64,000 bases of DNA from Alloalcanivorax gelatiniphagus. GTDB taxonomy: Bacteria > Pseudomonadota > Gammaproteobacteria > Pseudomonadales > Alcanivoracaceae. The DNA lies in the NCBI RefSeq assembly GCF_005938655.1, contig NZ_VCQT01000020.1:1-64000 (forward strand), in the 5' to 3' direction. Positions 28,564-38,187 of the stretch are shown here, one piece after another; the stretch's first letter is position 1, and each line of letters begins with the position of its first letter. The notes beneath the pieces were generated by a model, which saw only the letters and a program-made list of their open reading frames with translations, did not search any database and was not told the origin of the DNA. The position numbers and the translations under genes are program-made.

Positions 28564-30659
28564 GCACAGCGACGACGGACACCGCCGGCCCACGCCGCCG
28601 CCGCTGGAAGGCGGTGGCGGTGCTGCGCCGCGCCACCCTGATTTTGCTGGTGCTGGCGCAAACCCTGGCGGGCCTCTATGGCATGCAGTCGGTGCTGCCG
28701 TACCACGGCGGCAATCTGCTGGAAAAGGGCATCCTGTTTCTGTTCGCGGTGCTGTTCGCCTGGATTTCGGTGGGCTTCTGGACCGCCTTGCTGGGCTTCT
28801 GGCTGCGCCGTCGGGGCGGCGACCCCTGGTCCCTGGTGCGCCGCTACGACGCCGCCACCGTGGCCGCCACGCCGCTGGCCCGCACCGCCGTGGTGATGCC
28901 GATCTACAACGAGCCGGTGGACCGCACCCTGGCCGGCCTGCGCGCCACCATCCAGTCCCTGCGCGACACCGGCGAGCTGGAACATTTCGACTTCTATCTG
29001 CTGTCCGACAGCCGCGACGCGCAACAATGGCTGGAGGAGCGCACCGGCTGGTACCGGCTGTGCCAGGAGCAGGGCCTGCAGGGCCGCCTGTTCTACCGCC
29101 ACCGGCCGGTCAACCTCAACTTCAAAAGCGGCAACGTGGCGGACTTCCTGCGCCGCTGGGGCAAGGACTACGAGTACATGGTGGTGCTGGACGCGGACAG
29201 CGTCATGGGCGGCGCCACCCTGACGCGCATGGTGCGCCATATGGAGCTGGCGCCCAAGGTGGGCATCCTGCAAACCAGCCCGTCGCTGATCAACGCCCAC
29301 TCCGCCTTCGCCCGTTTTCAGCAGTTCGCCAACCGGGTCTACGGGCCGCTGTTCACCGCCGGGCTGGCCGGTATTCAGTTGGGCGAGGCGGCCTACTGGG
29401 GCCATAACGCCATTATTCGCTGCAAGCCGTTCATGGAGCACTGCGGCCTGCAACACCTGTCCGGTTTCGGCCTGTTCCGGGGCCCGATCATGAGCCACGA
29501 CTTCGTGGAGGCCGCCTACATGGGCCGCGCCGGCTATGAGGTATGGATGGAGCCGGAGCTGGACGAAAGCTACGAGGAATCGCCGCCGACCCTGGTGGAC
29601 GAACTGACCCGCGACCGGCGCTGGGCCAAGGGCAACCTGCAACACGCGTGGCTGTTTCTGTTCGCGCCTAAGCTGCGTTTCGCCCACCGCATGGCGTTTC
29701 TCAACGGCATCCTGTCCTATCTGTCTTCGCCGATCTGGCTGGCCTTTCTGATTCTCACCAGCATCGAGGCCACGCGCCTGACGCTGTGGCCCATCGACTA
29801 TTTTCCCGAGCAGCAAAACAGCATGTTTCCGGCCTGGCCGGAATGGCACCCGCACTGGGCGGTGGGCCTGATACTGAGCACTTTCTTTTTGCTGTTTCTG
29901 CCCAAGTTCCTGGCCATTGCCGACGTGCTGCTCAGTGGCCGGCGGCGCCAGCATGGCGGCGCCTGGCGGTTGTTCGCCTCGGTGTGCCTGGAACTGCTGG
30001 TGTCCATGCTGCTGGCGCCGATCCGCATGCTCACCCACAGCCGCTATGTGCTCGGGGCGCTGTTCAATCTGTCGCTGCACTGGGGCGGCCAGAACCGCAC
30101 CGACGAGACCGGCTGGCGCGAGGCCTTCGTCAGCCACGCGCCGGGCACGCTGCTGGCGGCGGGCTGGGCCGGCCTGGCCCTGTGGCTGGACCCGTTCTTT
30201 TTCTTCTGGTCGTTGCCGGTGGCCCTGCCGCTGATTCTGGCGGCGCCCACCTCGGTGGTGCTCAGCCGGGTGGCCCTGGGCGAGGCGTTACGGCGCCGGC
30301 GTTTGCTGCTTACCCCGGAGGAGCAGCGGCTGTCTCCCCAGGTGGACGCCATCGCCGATCCCCGGCCGCTCAACCCGGGCGCCCTGAGCGCCTTCGACGC
30401 GGCGGTGGTTGACCCGGACCTGAACCACCTGCACCGGGCCCTGGCGCGCCGCCGCCGCTGCCTGGAACCGGAGGCCCGGGAGGAATGGCTGCAACGCTGC
30501 ATCCAGCACGGGCCCGAAGGTCTCAACCGGCGCCAGCTCAATGCGCTGGCCCGGGACGGCGAGGCCCTGGCGCGCCTGCACCGGGCCGCCTGGGTGGCGC
30601 CGCCGGACAGCTATTGGGGCACGCGTATCGGACTGGTGAAGCGGCGGGATTATGGGTAG
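28560..30659 (+). CDS. opgH: Glucan glucosyltransferase OpgH (MdoH)
   Basis: A 699-residue inner-membrane family-2 glucosyltransferase that polymerises the glucan backbone from UDP-glucose and extrudes it. It has two N-terminal membrane helices (residues about 22–75), the catalytic domain (VVMPIYNEPVDRTLAGL, VVLDADSVMGG, and the RDRRWAKGN motif), then several C-terminal membrane helices. It starts with GTG inside the small upstream gene. It is shorter than the Escherichia coli enzyme (847 residues), mostly at the N-terminus, where the FtsZ-interacting tail lies in that species, so that activity may be absent here. Confidence 0.94.
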   Translation: MSTATTDTAGPRRRRWKAVAVLRRATLILLVLAQTLAGLYGMQSVLPYHGGNLLEKGILFLFAVLFAWISVGFWTALLGFWLRRRGGDPWSLVRRYDAATVAATPLARTAVVMPIYNEPVDRTLAGLRATIQSLRDTGELEHFDFYLLSDSRDAQQWLEERTGWYRLCQEQGLQGRLFYRHRPVNLNFKSGNVADFLRRWGKDYEYMVVLDADSVMGGATLTRMVRHMELAPKVGILQTSPSLINAHSAFARFQQFANRVYGPLFTAGLAGIQLGEAAYWGHNAIIRCKPFMEHCGLQHLSGFGLFRGPIMSHDFVEAAYMGRAGYEVWMEPELDESYEESPPTLVDELTRDRRWAKGNLQHAWLFLFAPKLRFAHRMAFLNGILSYLSSPIWLAFLILTSIEATRLTLWPIDYFPEQQNSMFPAWPEWHPHWAVGLILSTFFLLFLPKFLAIADVLLSGRRRQHGGAWRLFASVCLELLVSMLLAPIRMLTHSRYVLGALFNLSLHWGGQNRTDETGWREAFVSHAPGTLLAAGWAGLALWLDPFFFFWSLPVALPLILAAPTSVVLSRVALGEALRRRRLLLTPEEQRLSPQVDAIADPRPLNPGALSAFDAAVVDPDLNHLHRALARRRRCLEPEAREEWLQRCIQHGPEGLNRRQLNALARDGEALARLHRAAWVAPPDSYWGTRIGLVKRRDYG

Positions 30660-30700
30660 GCTTTCGACATTCCCATAAAAACGCTTCAAAGGATGAAGCC

Positions 30701-31123
30701 ATGAACGATATGCGACCCGGTTTGGCTGAACCGGTCAGGGATTGCATGAAGCCGGATCCCTTTTCTCTTTCCCCCGTTATGTCCGTCCATGACGCCGCCC
30801 GGGCGCTGCTGGCCCGTGACCTGTGCGGTGCGCCGGTGGTGGACGAGCGGGGCGTGCTGGTGGGGATGTTTTCCGAGGCCGACGCGCTGAAAAGCACTTT
30901 GGATGCCGACTATCATGGCGCCGGTGCCGGCTGCGTGGCGGACTATATGAGCCGTGAAATCCTGGGCGTGGCGGTGTCCGCCACGGTTCAGGAAGCAGCG
31001 GAAATGCTCTTGCGCCATCACCGGCGGATTCTGCCGGTGGTGCAAGGTCCGCGGCTGGTGGGGCAACTTAGCCGCGGGGATGTGCTGCGCAGGGTGGTGC
31101 CGACGAGGGCGGCGCCACCCTGA
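30701..31123 (+). CDS. Tandem CBS-domain protein
   Basis: A 140-residue protein made of two CBS motifs (VRDCMKPDPFSLSPVMSVHD … LCGAPVVDERGVLVGMFSE and VADYMSREILGVAVSATVQE … RRILPVVQGPRLVGQLSR). Such stand-alone pairs bind adenine nucleotides and act as energy sensors. I chose the ATG at 30701, with AAAGGATG upstream. The partner protein is unknown; opgH lies 41 bp upstream. Confidence 0.88.
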   Translation: MNDMRPGLAEPVRDCMKPDPFSLSPVMSVHDAARALLARDLCGAPVVDERGVLVGMFSEADALKSTLDADYHGAGAGCVADYMSREILGVAVSATVQEAAEMLLRHHRRILPVVQGPRLVGQLSRGDVLRRVVPTRAAPP

Positions 31124-31161
31124 CGTGGTGTTCTATGATTCAGTAAAACCAAGGGAAGATC

Positions 31162-31707
31162 ATGAACCAACCTTATCAATCCCCCGAGGCCGATCTGGGG
31201 ACGGCCGCCGTGGAGACCTACCAGCCACGCATGTTCCAAACCACCGGCCGGCTGGGACGGGCACGCTACTTCGTCTACGTGATGGTGTTCACCATGATCC
31301 TGTACGCGATCATGGGCCTGGCCATGGCGGCCGGATTCAGCGTCGATCCGTCCGGCGGCACGATGATGATTCCGATGATCCTGGTGGTGGCGGTGCTGTC
31401 GATTTTCCTGGCCGTGATGAGCATCATCTACGGCATCCGCCGTCTCAATGACATGAACATGAGCGGCTGGCTGATTCTGTTGATCTTCGTGCCGATCGCC
31501 AACTTCGTGATCGCCATCATGCTGCTGTTCGTGCCCGGCTCCAAGGGCGCCAACAATTACGGCCCCAAACCGGCTCCCAATGGCTCGGGGGTGATCATCG
31601 CCCTGGTGGTATTGCTGGTGCTGTTTGTCGGCGGCTTTATCGGCATGGGCGCCATGATGGGCTCCATGAGCGGTGGCATGGACCCGTCCATGTACCAGAA
31701 TTACTGA
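31162..31707 (+). CDS. DUF805 membrane protein
   Basis: A 181-residue inner-membrane protein with four or five membrane helices. The DUF805 hallmarks are GRLGRARYFVYVMVF near residue 28 and IYGIRRLNDMNMSGWLILL near residue 93. A glycine/methionine-rich tail follows the last helix. The family has no established function. It is followed by one REP and an intrinsic terminator. Confidence 0.85.
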   Translation: MNQPYQSPEADLGTAAVETYQPRMFQTTGRLGRARYFVYVMVFTMILYAIMGLAMAAGFSVDPSGGTMMIPMILVVAVLSIFLAVMSIIYGIRRLNDMNMSGWLILLIFVPIANFVIAIMLLFVPGSKGANNYGPKPAPNGSGVIIALVVLLVLFVGGFIGMGAMMGSMSGGMDPSMYQNY

Positions 31708-31723
31708 TCGCCGCGAACCGCAC

Positions 31724-31746
31724 GTAGGAGCGGCTTCAGCCGCGAT
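31724..31746. repeat. Single REP-like palindrome
   Basis: One inverted-orientation copy lies between the DUF805 stop and the shared terminator. Confidence 0.8.
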
Positions 31747-31777
31747 AAAGCTGTCGGTTCCCCGCAAGGCGTGAAAC

Positions 31778-31810
31778 AAAAAAAGGCTCCCGCGAAGGGA
31801 GCCTTTTTTT
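31778..31810. terminator. Bidirectional intrinsic terminator between DUF805 and mdh
   Basis: AAAAAAAGGCTCCC, loop GCGA, AGGGAGCCTTTTTTT. The stem is flanked by A- and T-runs on both sides, so it can stop transcripts from the convergent DUF805 and malate dehydrogenase genes. Confidence 0.93.
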
Positions 31811-31842
31811 ATCGCTGGTTGCCGCCGAGGCGGCCAGCGGAG

Positions 31843-32823
31843 TTACGGCAGCAGGTGTTGCACCGCGTCCCGTTCCTCGGCCAGCTCGGTCTCGGTGGCG
31901 GTCATGCGCTCACGGGAGAAGTCGTTGACTTCCAGACCCTGAACGATTTCCCAGTCGCCGTTCTTGCACACGCAGGGGAAGGAGTAGATCAGGCCTTCCT
32001 GAATGCCATAGGAGCCGTCGCTGTAGATGCCCATGGACACCCAGTCGCCTTCGTCGGTGCCCAGCGCCCAGGAGCGCATGTGGTCGATGGCGGCGTTGGC
32101 GGCGGAAGCGGCGGAAGACGCACCGCGTGCCTTGATGATGGCGGCGCCGCGCTGTTGCACGGTGGGGATGTACTCATCCGCGTACCAGCTCTGATCCACT
32201 TGCTCGGCGGCATTCTTGCCGTCCACTTCGCAGTGGTGCAGATCCGGGTACTGGGTGGAGGAGTGGTTGCCCCAGATGGTCATCTTCTTCACGTCGTTGA
32301 CGGTCTTGCCCAGCTTCTCGGCCAGCTGCGCCATGGCGCGGTTGTGGTCCAGGCGGGTCATGGCGGTGAACTGACGGGGATCGATGTCCGGCGCGTTGCG
32401 CTGGGCGATCAGTGCGTTGGTGTTGGCCGGGTTGCCCACCACCAGCACCTTGATGTCGCGGCTGGCCACGTCGTTGATGGCCTTGCCCTGGGCGGAGAAG
32501 ATCGCCGCGTTGGCTTCCAGCAGATCCTTGCGCTCCATGCCCGGACCGCGCGGACGGGCGCCGACCAGCAGGGCGTAATCGGCGTCCTTGAAGGCCACCT
32601 TGGCGTCATCGCTCTGCACGATGCCGGCCAGCAGCGGGAAGGCGCAGTCGTCCAGCTCCATGGCCACGCCTTTCAGCGCTTCCAGGGCGGGGGTGATTTC
32701 GAGCAGCTGCAGGATAACCGGCTGGTCCTTGCCGAGCATGTCGCCGGAGGCAATACGGAACAGCAGGGAGTAGCTGATTTGGCCAGCGGCGCCGGTCACG
32801 GCTACGCGTACGGGTGCTTTCAT
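31843..32823 (-). CDS. mdh: Malate dehydrogenase
   Basis: A 326-residue NAD-dependent malate dehydrogenase of the TCA cycle, of the cytosolic-type subgroup found in many proteobacteria. It has [21 protein letters not shown] (NAD-binding), [15 protein letters not shown] (mobile loop with substrate arginines) and the catalytic histidine in [15 protein letters not shown] chose the ATG at 32823 (MKAPVRV). With malate synthase G at 45 kb, the window supplies two enzymes around malate, but they are not in one operon. Confidence 0.95.
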   Translation of the reverse strand: MKAPVRVAVTGAAGQISYSLLFRIASGDMLGKDQPVILQLLEITPALEALKGVAMELDDCAFPLLAGIVQSDDAKVAFKDADYALLVGARPRGPGMERKDLLEANAAIFSAQGKAINDVASRDIKVLVVGNPANTNALIAQRNAPDIDPRQFTAMTRLDHNRAMAQLAEKLGKTVNDVKKMTIWGNHSSTQYPDLHHCEVDGKNAAEQVDQSWYADEYIPTVQQRGAAIIKARGASSAASAANAAIDHMRSWALGTDEGDWVSMGIYSDGSYGIQEGLIYSFPCVCKNGDWEIVQGLEVNDFSRERMTATETELAEERDAVQHLLP

Positions 32824-32929
32824 GAACAATCTCCTAACTGGAATTCGGGAGAACTAAAGTGACTGAAACCTGGGGAGCCTCTGAGCAATGGCGATGCCCG
32901 ATGAGGGGGCAGGGTCCCGGACGGCGCGT

Positions 32930-32935
32930 ATTATA
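32930..32935 (-). promoter_or_regulatory. Possible -10 element of mdh
   Basis: On the minus strand TATAAT occurs about 105 bp upstream of the mdh ATG. No good -35 hexamer sits at 16–18 bp, so this is only a candidate. Confidence 0.35.
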
Positions 32936-32981
32936 GAGTAGCGGCGGGGCGAGCGCACGGATCGTCGCCCGCCGGCACGAT

Positions 32982-34025
32982 TCAGGGCGACGGAGCGTCC
33001 CGGTGATGCTCCCGATAATGCACCGGCGTGACTCCGAACCAGCGCTTGAAGGCCCGGTTGAAGGCGCTCTGTTCCGAATAGCCCAGGTCCAGGGCGATCT
33101 GGTTCACTGAGCGGTCGCTGTGGCGCAGCCAGTCGCAGGCGAGCCGGCGGCGTTCGTCTTCCAGCAGGGTGGAGAAGTCGGTCTGTTCGGCGCGCAGGCG
33201 CCGGCGCAGGGTCCAGGGTTTGACGCCCAGCCGTTCGGCGATGGGTTCCAGTTGCGGGATGCCCTTGATCAGCCGTTGCTGGATTTCCAGGCGTACCTGC
33301 TCAAGCAGGTTGTCGCGGGCGCGGTACTGGGTCACCGCGCGTTGCACCCGGGAGCGGGCCAGGCGGTGGACCTCCGGGTCCGCGTCGCGCAGTGGCCGGT
33401 CCAGCACCCCGGCGTCCAGCACCACCGCGTTGAGTGTTTGGCCGAAGTGGATGGGGCAGCGGAACACGCGGCGGTATTCGTCGTCCTGGTCGGGGGCGGG
33501 GTGCACCAGGTGCACCGCCAGCGGGTCGTGGTCCTCGCCGAGAATCCAGCGGCCGAACACCACCGCGCCGGCCAGGGTGGCGTCCACCCGGTGACCGCTG
33601 AGCGGGGAGTTGTCCAGGGTGTCCCAGATCAGCCATAGATCGTCGTCGCGCCATTCGAAGCGCAGTTCAAAGAATTCCGAGGTGACCCGGGTGAAGGGGA
33701 TCATCAGTTCGATGGCGTCGCGCAGGGTGGCGCTGGACATGCTGGCGTAGCCCAGTTCGCCCATGAAGCGTGGGCGGATGCCTTCGCCCATATGCAGGCC
33801 GAACAGCGGGTCGCCGCTGCGGGTCACGGCGTGCTCCAGCAGCCGTTGTTCGACTTTGAGCGGCAGGCGGGCGTGGGGCGATTCCAGGTCCGCTTCGCTG
33901 ACGCCCAGCCGCACCAGGGCATCGCTCAGGTCGACGCCGGCGTGCAGGGCGGCATCAAGCAGGTGCTCGACCCAGAAGGAGGCGACGGTGAGGGAGCCGG
34001 AATGGAGCGGCGCTGCAGGGGCCAT
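32982..34025 (-). CDS. AraC-family transcriptional regulator (OruR-like)
   Basis: About 347 residues: an N-terminal arabinose-binding-like ligand domain (LGVSEADLESPHARLPL; PLFGLHMGEG) and a C-terminal double helix-turn-helix ending ALDLGYSEQSAFNRAFKRWF. I chose the ATG at 34025; a TTG at 34076 would add 17 residues. It shows no obvious operon partner. The divergent or neighbouring targets (mdh downstream, phasin upstream) do not reveal its ligand. Confidence 0.87.
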   Translation of the reverse strand: MAPAAPLHSGSLTVASFWVEHLLDAALHAGVDLSDALVRLGVSEADLESPHARLPLKVEQRLLEHAVTRSGDPLFGLHMGEGIRPRFMGELGYASMSSATLRDAIELMIPFTRVTSEFFELRFEWRDDDLWLIWDTLDNSPLSGHRVDATLAGAVVFGRWILGEDHDPLAVHLVHPAPDQDDEYRRVFRCPIHFGQTLNAVVLDAGVLDRPLRDADPEVHRLARSRVQRAVTQYRARDNLLEQVRLEIQQRLIKGIPQLEPIAERLGVKPWTLRRRLRAEQTDFSTLLEDERRRLACDWLRHSDRSVNQIALDLGYSEQSAFNRAFKRWFGVTPVHYREHHRDAPSP

Positions 34026-34153
34026 GGGCGCTTTTCTTATTGGTGCCAGCCAGCGGAGGCTGTCAGCAAACGACAAACCGCCTGTTTAAGTCAATGACAG
34101 CAATCATCGACAGCGCCATCATCGGCCGGGCCAAGGCCGGCCCGGCCGGTGTT

Positions 34154-34474
34154 TCAGGTTTTTTGTTCGCGGGCCAGTTTGTTGACCTTGCGGCTGATGC
34201 GGTTGAGTTTCTTGTCCAGGCTCTCCATTTCCTCGCGGGTGGGCAGGCCCAGGCCGTGGGCCAAGCGCACGCGCCATTCGTCCAGCGGGCTGTCCTGGCG
34301 GGCGGCGGCGTTCTTGCCGGTGCCCTTGGCCTGCTCGGCGCGTTTGCTCTCGCCGGTTTCCACCAGATCGCGGAACCAGGCGCGACCGGATTCCGTCAGT
34401 CGATTGATCGCGCCCAGCGCGGCTTTGTTAAGCTTGTCGGCGGCGGTGTTCAGATCATTCAGGGTCTCGTTCAT
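34154..34474 (-). CDS. Phasin-like (polyhydroxyalkanoate granule-associated) protein
   Basis: A 106-residue helical, charged protein (NETLNDLNTAADKLNKAALG … AWFRDLVETGE … LDKKLNRISRKVNKLAREQK) resembling PhaI/PhaF-type phasins. It has an amphipathic N-terminal half and a basic C-terminal coiled coil. I chose the ATG at 34474, with GGAGGCC upstream. No PHA synthase is near, so involvement in storage granules is inferred from family resemblance only. Confidence 0.65.
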   Translation of the reverse strand: MNETLNDLNTAADKLNKAALGAINRLTESGRAWFRDLVETGESKRAEQAKGTGKNAAARQDSPLDEWRVRLAHGLGLPTREEMESLDKKLNRISRKVNKLAREQKT

Positions 34475-34599
34475 GGGAAGGGCCTCCTTTTCCAAATGAA
34501 GTAACAACGAGGGTACCGGCGCGCCACCGGCTATTCGTTGGTATTGTTCGACAATTACACAACCTGTTCCGGCCCGGCCGGACCTTTGGGAGATCAGTT

Positions 34600-36126
34600 A
34601 TGCGAGTCGTTTTGCCCCAGGGCAGTTATCAATCGGTGGCCGGTGACGGTGTCCGGGAATTCCGTGGCGTGCCGTTCGCCCGGCCGCCGCTGGGTGAGTA
34701 CCGGTTCAAGGCGCCCCAGCCGCTGCCGGACAGCGACGACGAGCACAACGCGGACCGTTATCCGACCCCGTCCCTGCAAATGCGTAATCCGGCCATGGGC
34801 ATTGATGAAAGCGGTGAGGACTGCCTTTATCTGAATCTGTGGGTGCCGGAAGGGGAGGGGCCGTTCCCGGTGATGCTGTGGTATCACGGCGGCGGTTACA
34901 CCGCCGGTTCCGCCTCCCAGTTGCTGTACAGCGGCGCCCGCCTGGCCGCCGACCAGAAGGTGATCGTGGTGAACGCCGCCTACCGGCTGGGTGCCCACGG
35001 TTTCGGCGACTTCAGCGCCCTGGCGCCGGAGCTGGAGGCGGACACCAACCTGGGGCTGCGTGATCAGGTGGCAGCGCTGGAGTGGGTGCACCACCATATC
35101 GAGGCGTTCGGCGGCCGCCCGGACCAGGTGACCATCTTCGGCGAATCCGCCGGCGGCTTCAGTGTCGCCACCCTGATGGCCACGCCCCGGGCGCGGCCCC
35201 TGTTCCAGCGCGCCATCGTGCAGTCCGGCGGCGGCGACTTCGTGCTCGCCCAGGAGGAGGTGGCCAAGGTCACCCGCGCCTTTGTCGAGGCCCTGCCCGG
35301 CGAGGGCGGCGCCGCCGAGCGGCTGCGCGCGGCGGACGCCAAAACCTGGGTCAAGGCCCAGGGCCAGGCCCTGCGCACCCTGGTGCGGCGCGGCCTGCGC
35401 GACACCACGCCGCAGTTCGCCATGAACTTCCTGCCGATGGTGGACGGCGATCTGCTGCCGGGGCTGCCGGTGGACGCCATCGCCGCCGGTGAGGCGGCGG
35501 ACATCGCGCTGATGGCCGGCGTTTGCCGCGACGAGTATCATTTCTTCCAGTACGCCGGGCCGCTGGCCGGCTTCCCCAGCGTGGAGGAGCTGCGTGGCTA
35601 CGACGACGAGGAAATCCTGCGCCGCTTTGAGCGGGCGCTGCCCGGTAACGGTGAGCGCGCGCTGGCCCACTACCGGCGCACCGTGACCCCGGACCCGGCG
35701 CGCAGCAACATGGACTGGTTCTCCGCCATGGAGAGCGACCGCCTGTTCCGCGTTCCCACCCTGCGTCTGCTGGATGCCCAGGCCGCCCATCGGGCCGACA
35801 CCCGGGGCTATCAGTTCACCTGGACCAGCAACCAGTTCGGCGTGCCCATGGGCGCCTGCCATGTGATCGATGTGCCGTTCGTGTTCGGTGTCACCGACAC
35901 CGTGCCGGGGCAGTTTCTCACCGGTGGCGGCGAGCAGGCGGCGGCGCTGTCCGCCCGGGTGCGCGCCGATTGGGGCGCCTTCGCCCGGGGCGAGACCCTG
36001 GACGGCCCGGCCTGGCGGGAACGCCGCACGGTGCGGCAGTACGGTCCCGGGGATGCCGAGGCGGCGCTGTTCGACGCCGACGATGAGGCCCTGTGGGCGG
36101 ACCTGATCCCGGCACCGCGCGATTAG
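34600..36126 (+). CDS. Type-B carboxylesterase
   Basis: A 508-residue alpha/beta hydrolase of the carboxylesterase/lipase family B. The nucleophile elbow FGESAGGFSVATLM contains the catalytic serine, the oxyanion hole is LWYHGGGYTAGSAS, the family signature EDCLYLNLWVPEG is present, and a histidine lies in MGACHVIDVPFVFG. It has no signal peptide, so it is probably intracellular. Substrate unknown. It stands alone, with GGAGATC upstream of the ATG. Confidence 0.9.
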   Translation: MRVVLPQGSYQSVAGDGVREFRGVPFARPPLGEYRFKAPQPLPDSDDEHNADRYPTPSLQMRNPAMGIDESGEDCLYLNLWVPEGEGPFPVMLWYHGGGYTAGSASQLLYSGARLAADQKVIVVNAAYRLGAHGFGDFSALAPELEADTNLGLRDQVAALEWVHHHIEAFGGRPDQVTIFGESAGGFSVATLMATPRARPLFQRAIVQSGGGDFVLAQEEVAKVTRAFVEALPGEGGAAERLRAADAKTWVKAQGQALRTLVRRGLRDTTPQFAMNFLPMVDGDLLPGLPVDAIAAGEAADIALMAGVCRDEYHFFQYAGPLAGFPSVEELRGYDDEEILRRFERALPGNGERALAHYRRTVTPDPARSNMDWFSAMESDRLFRVPTLRLLDAQAAHRADTRGYQFTWTSNQFGVPMGACHVIDVPFVFGVTDTVPGQFLTGGGEQAAALSARVRADWGAFARGETLDGPAWRERRTVRQYGPGDAEAALFDADDEALWADLIPAPRD

Positions 36127-36186
36127 CGCGGTACCCAAAACCCGTTATGTACCATAGAATATAGCCCGTAATGAAGGAGCACCCCC

Positions 36187-36519
36187 ATGACCGTGGCCCA
36201 GGCCATTGAAAGCAAGGTGCGCGATGCCTTGCCCGTCGCTCACCTGCAACTCGACAACGAAAGCCACAAGCACGGCGTGCCGCCCAACTCGGAGACCCAC
36301 TTCAAGCTGGTGCTGGTGTCCGAGGCGTTCCAGGGGCAGATGCCGGTGCGCCGCCATCAGACCGTCTACGGCGTGCTCGCCGAGGAAGTGGCCGGGCCGG
36401 TGCACGCCCTGGCCCTGCACCTGTTCACGCCGGCGGAATGGCAGGCCCAGGGCGGCGAGGTGAGCGCCTCGCCGGATTGCCTGGGCGGCAGCAAGAACGA
36501 CCCGGAGTTCGGCCAATGA
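36187..36519 (+). CDS. bolA: BolA-family protein
   Basis: A 110-residue BolA. It has the typical N-terminal helix ([21 protein letters not shown]), the conserved [24 protein letters not shown] core and [14 protein letters not shown]. BolA proteins pair with monothiol glutaredoxins in iron–sulfur trafficking and stress morphology. An AAGGAG site precedes the ATG. It overlaps trhO by four bases. Confidence 0.93.
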   Translation: MTVAQAIESKVRDALPVAHLQLDNESHKHGVPPNSETHFKLVLVSEAFQGQMPVRRHQTVYGVLAEEVAGPVHALALHLFTPAEWQAQGGEVSASPDCLGGSKNDPEFGQ

Positions 36520-37454
36520 GCGGTACCATCGTGGTGGCGGCGCTGTACCGCTTCACCCGCCTGGAAAACTTCGAGGCCCTGCGCGAACCCTTGCTGGCGC
36601 TGATGGAGCGCCACGATGTGAAGGGCACCCTGCTGCTCGCCCACGAGGGCATCAACGGCACCGTCTCCGGCCACCGCGCCGGCATCGACGCGCTGGTGGC
36701 CTGGCTGCGCGCGGACCCGCGCCTCAGCGATCTGGAGTACAAGGAATCGTTCACCGACGCCCACCCGTTCCTGCGCAGCAAGGTCAAACTCAAGCGTGAG
36801 ATCGTCACCATGGGCGTGGAGGACGTGGACCCCAACCGCAGCCGCGGCACCTACCTGGAAGGCGAGGACTGGAACCGGGTCATCGCCGATCCGGAAACCC
36901 TGGTGATCGACACCCGTAACGACTACGAGTACGAGGTGGGCACCTTCGAGGGCGCGCTGAACCCGAACACCAAGAGCTTCCGGGAATTTCCGGACTATGT
37001 GCGCGAACATCTGGACCCCGGCCGGCACAAGCGGGTGGCCATGTTCTGCACCGGCGGCATCCGCTGCGAGAAGTCCACCGCCTACCTCAAGGAACAGGGC
37101 TTCGACGAGGTCTATCACCTTAAGGGCGGCATTCTCAAATACCTGGAAACCGTGCCCAAGGAACAGTCCCTGTGGCGCGGCGAGTGCTTCGTGTTCGACG
37201 AGCGGGTGACCGTGGACCACGACCTGAAGCCGGGCGCCTACGACCAGTGCCACGCCTGCCGCCGGCCGATCTCGGAGGCGGACAAGGCCTCGCCCCTGTA
37301 TCGGAAAGGGGTGTCCTGTCCGCACTGTCACGACGAATCCTCGGCGGAGCAGAAAGCCCGCTTCGCCGAGCGGCAGAAGCAAATTGAACTGGCCCGGCAG
37401 CGGGGCGAGCCCCATCTGGGCCATGATCCGCGCGAGCACGGGAACAAGGAGTAA
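36516..37454 (+). CDS. trhO: tRNA uridine-34 hydroxylase TrhO (rhodanese-like, YceA family)
   Basis: A 312-residue rhodanese-family protein that introduces the hydroxyl of 5-hydroxyuridine at tRNA position 34 in an O2-dependent manner. The N-terminal acylphosphatase-like part contains [14 protein letters not shown], the rhodanese active site is [15 protein letters not shown] with catalytic cysteine, and the C-terminus has a four-cysteine cluster (QCHACRRP … CPHCHDES). I chose the ATG at 36516, which overlaps bolA. The next gene, modA, starts seven bases downstream. Confidence 0.93.
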   Translation: MSGTIVVAALYRFTRLENFEALREPLLALMERHDVKGTLLLAHEGINGTVSGHRAGIDALVAWLRADPRLSDLEYKESFTDAHPFLRSKVKLKREIVTMGVEDVDPNRSRGTYLEGEDWNRVIADPETLVIDTRNDYEYEVGTFEGALNPNTKSFREFPDYVREHLDPGRHKRVAMFCTGGIRCEKSTAYLKEQGFDEVYHLKGGILKYLETVPKEQSLWRGECFVFDERVTVDHDLKPGAYDQCHACRRPISEADKASPLYRKGVSCPHCHDESSAEQKARFAERQKQIELARQRGEPHLGHDPREHGNKE

Positions 37455-37461
37455 TCCGCCA

Positions 37462-38187
37462 ATGCGTTTTTTGTTGTTGCTGGCTGGTCTGACCCTGTCG
37501 ATGGCGGTTTCCGCCGCCGAACCGGTGCGCGTGGCGGTGGCCGCCAATTTCGCCAAACCCCTGGAAACCCTGGTGGCGTTGTACGGCAGGAGTCACCCGG
37601 ACGCGACCATCGAGATCACGGTGGCGTCCACCGGCAAGCTGGCGGCACAGATTCGCCAGGGCGCGCCGTTCGATATTTTCCTGGCCGCCGACGACCGCCG
37701 GCCCACGGAACTGGACCAGGAAGGGCGCGGCGTGGAGGGCACCCGGCGGGTCTACGCCCTGGGCCGGCTGGCGCTGTGGAGCCCCCGGGCCGGGCTGGAC
37801 CTGGGGCCGGCGTTGCTGGAGAGCGGCGACCTCAGCCCGATTGCCCTGGCCAACCCCCGGCTGGCGCCCTACGGCGCCGCCGGGCAGGCGGTGCTGGACA
37901 CCCTGAGGCTGCCCGCCTCGGTGAAGGTGGTGCAGGGGGAAAACGTGGGCCAGGCCTATCATTTCGTCAGCAGCGGCGCCGCCCCGGCGGGCTTCGTGGC
38001 GTTCAGCCAGGTGCGCGGCGCCGGCGGCAGCCTGTGGCTGCCGGACAGCGGGCTTTACCCGACCATCGAACAGCAGAGCCTGCTGCTCCAGGACCGGGCC
38101 GAGACCCGGGCGTTCTATGAGTTTCTGGACAGTGACGCGGCCCGCGCCCGCATCGAGGAAGCGGGCTATGGTGTCGCCCCCCGGTGA
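37462..38187 (+). CDS. modA: Molybdate ABC transporter, periplasmic binding protein
   Basis: A 241-residue protein with a Sec signal peptide (RFLLLLAGLTLSMAVSAA) and ModA-type ligand segments: VAVAANFAKPLETL, ASTGKLAAQIRQGAPFDIFLAAD and QGENVGQAYHFVSSG. It binds molybdate or tungstate in the periplasm. I chose the ATG at 37462; its AAGGAG ribosome site overlaps the trhO stop. It overlaps modB by four bases. Confidence 0.94.
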   Translation: MRFLLLLAGLTLSMAVSAAEPVRVAVAANFAKPLETLVALYGRSHPDATIEITVASTGKLAAQIRQGAPFDIFLAADDRRPTELDQEGRGVEGTRRVYALGRLALWSPRAGLDLGPALLESGDLSPIALANPRLAPYGAAGQAVLDTLRLPASVKVVQGENVGQAYHFVSSGAAPAGFVAFSQVRGAGGSLWLPDSGLYPTIEQQSLLLQDRAETRAFYEFLDSDAARARIEEAGYGVAPR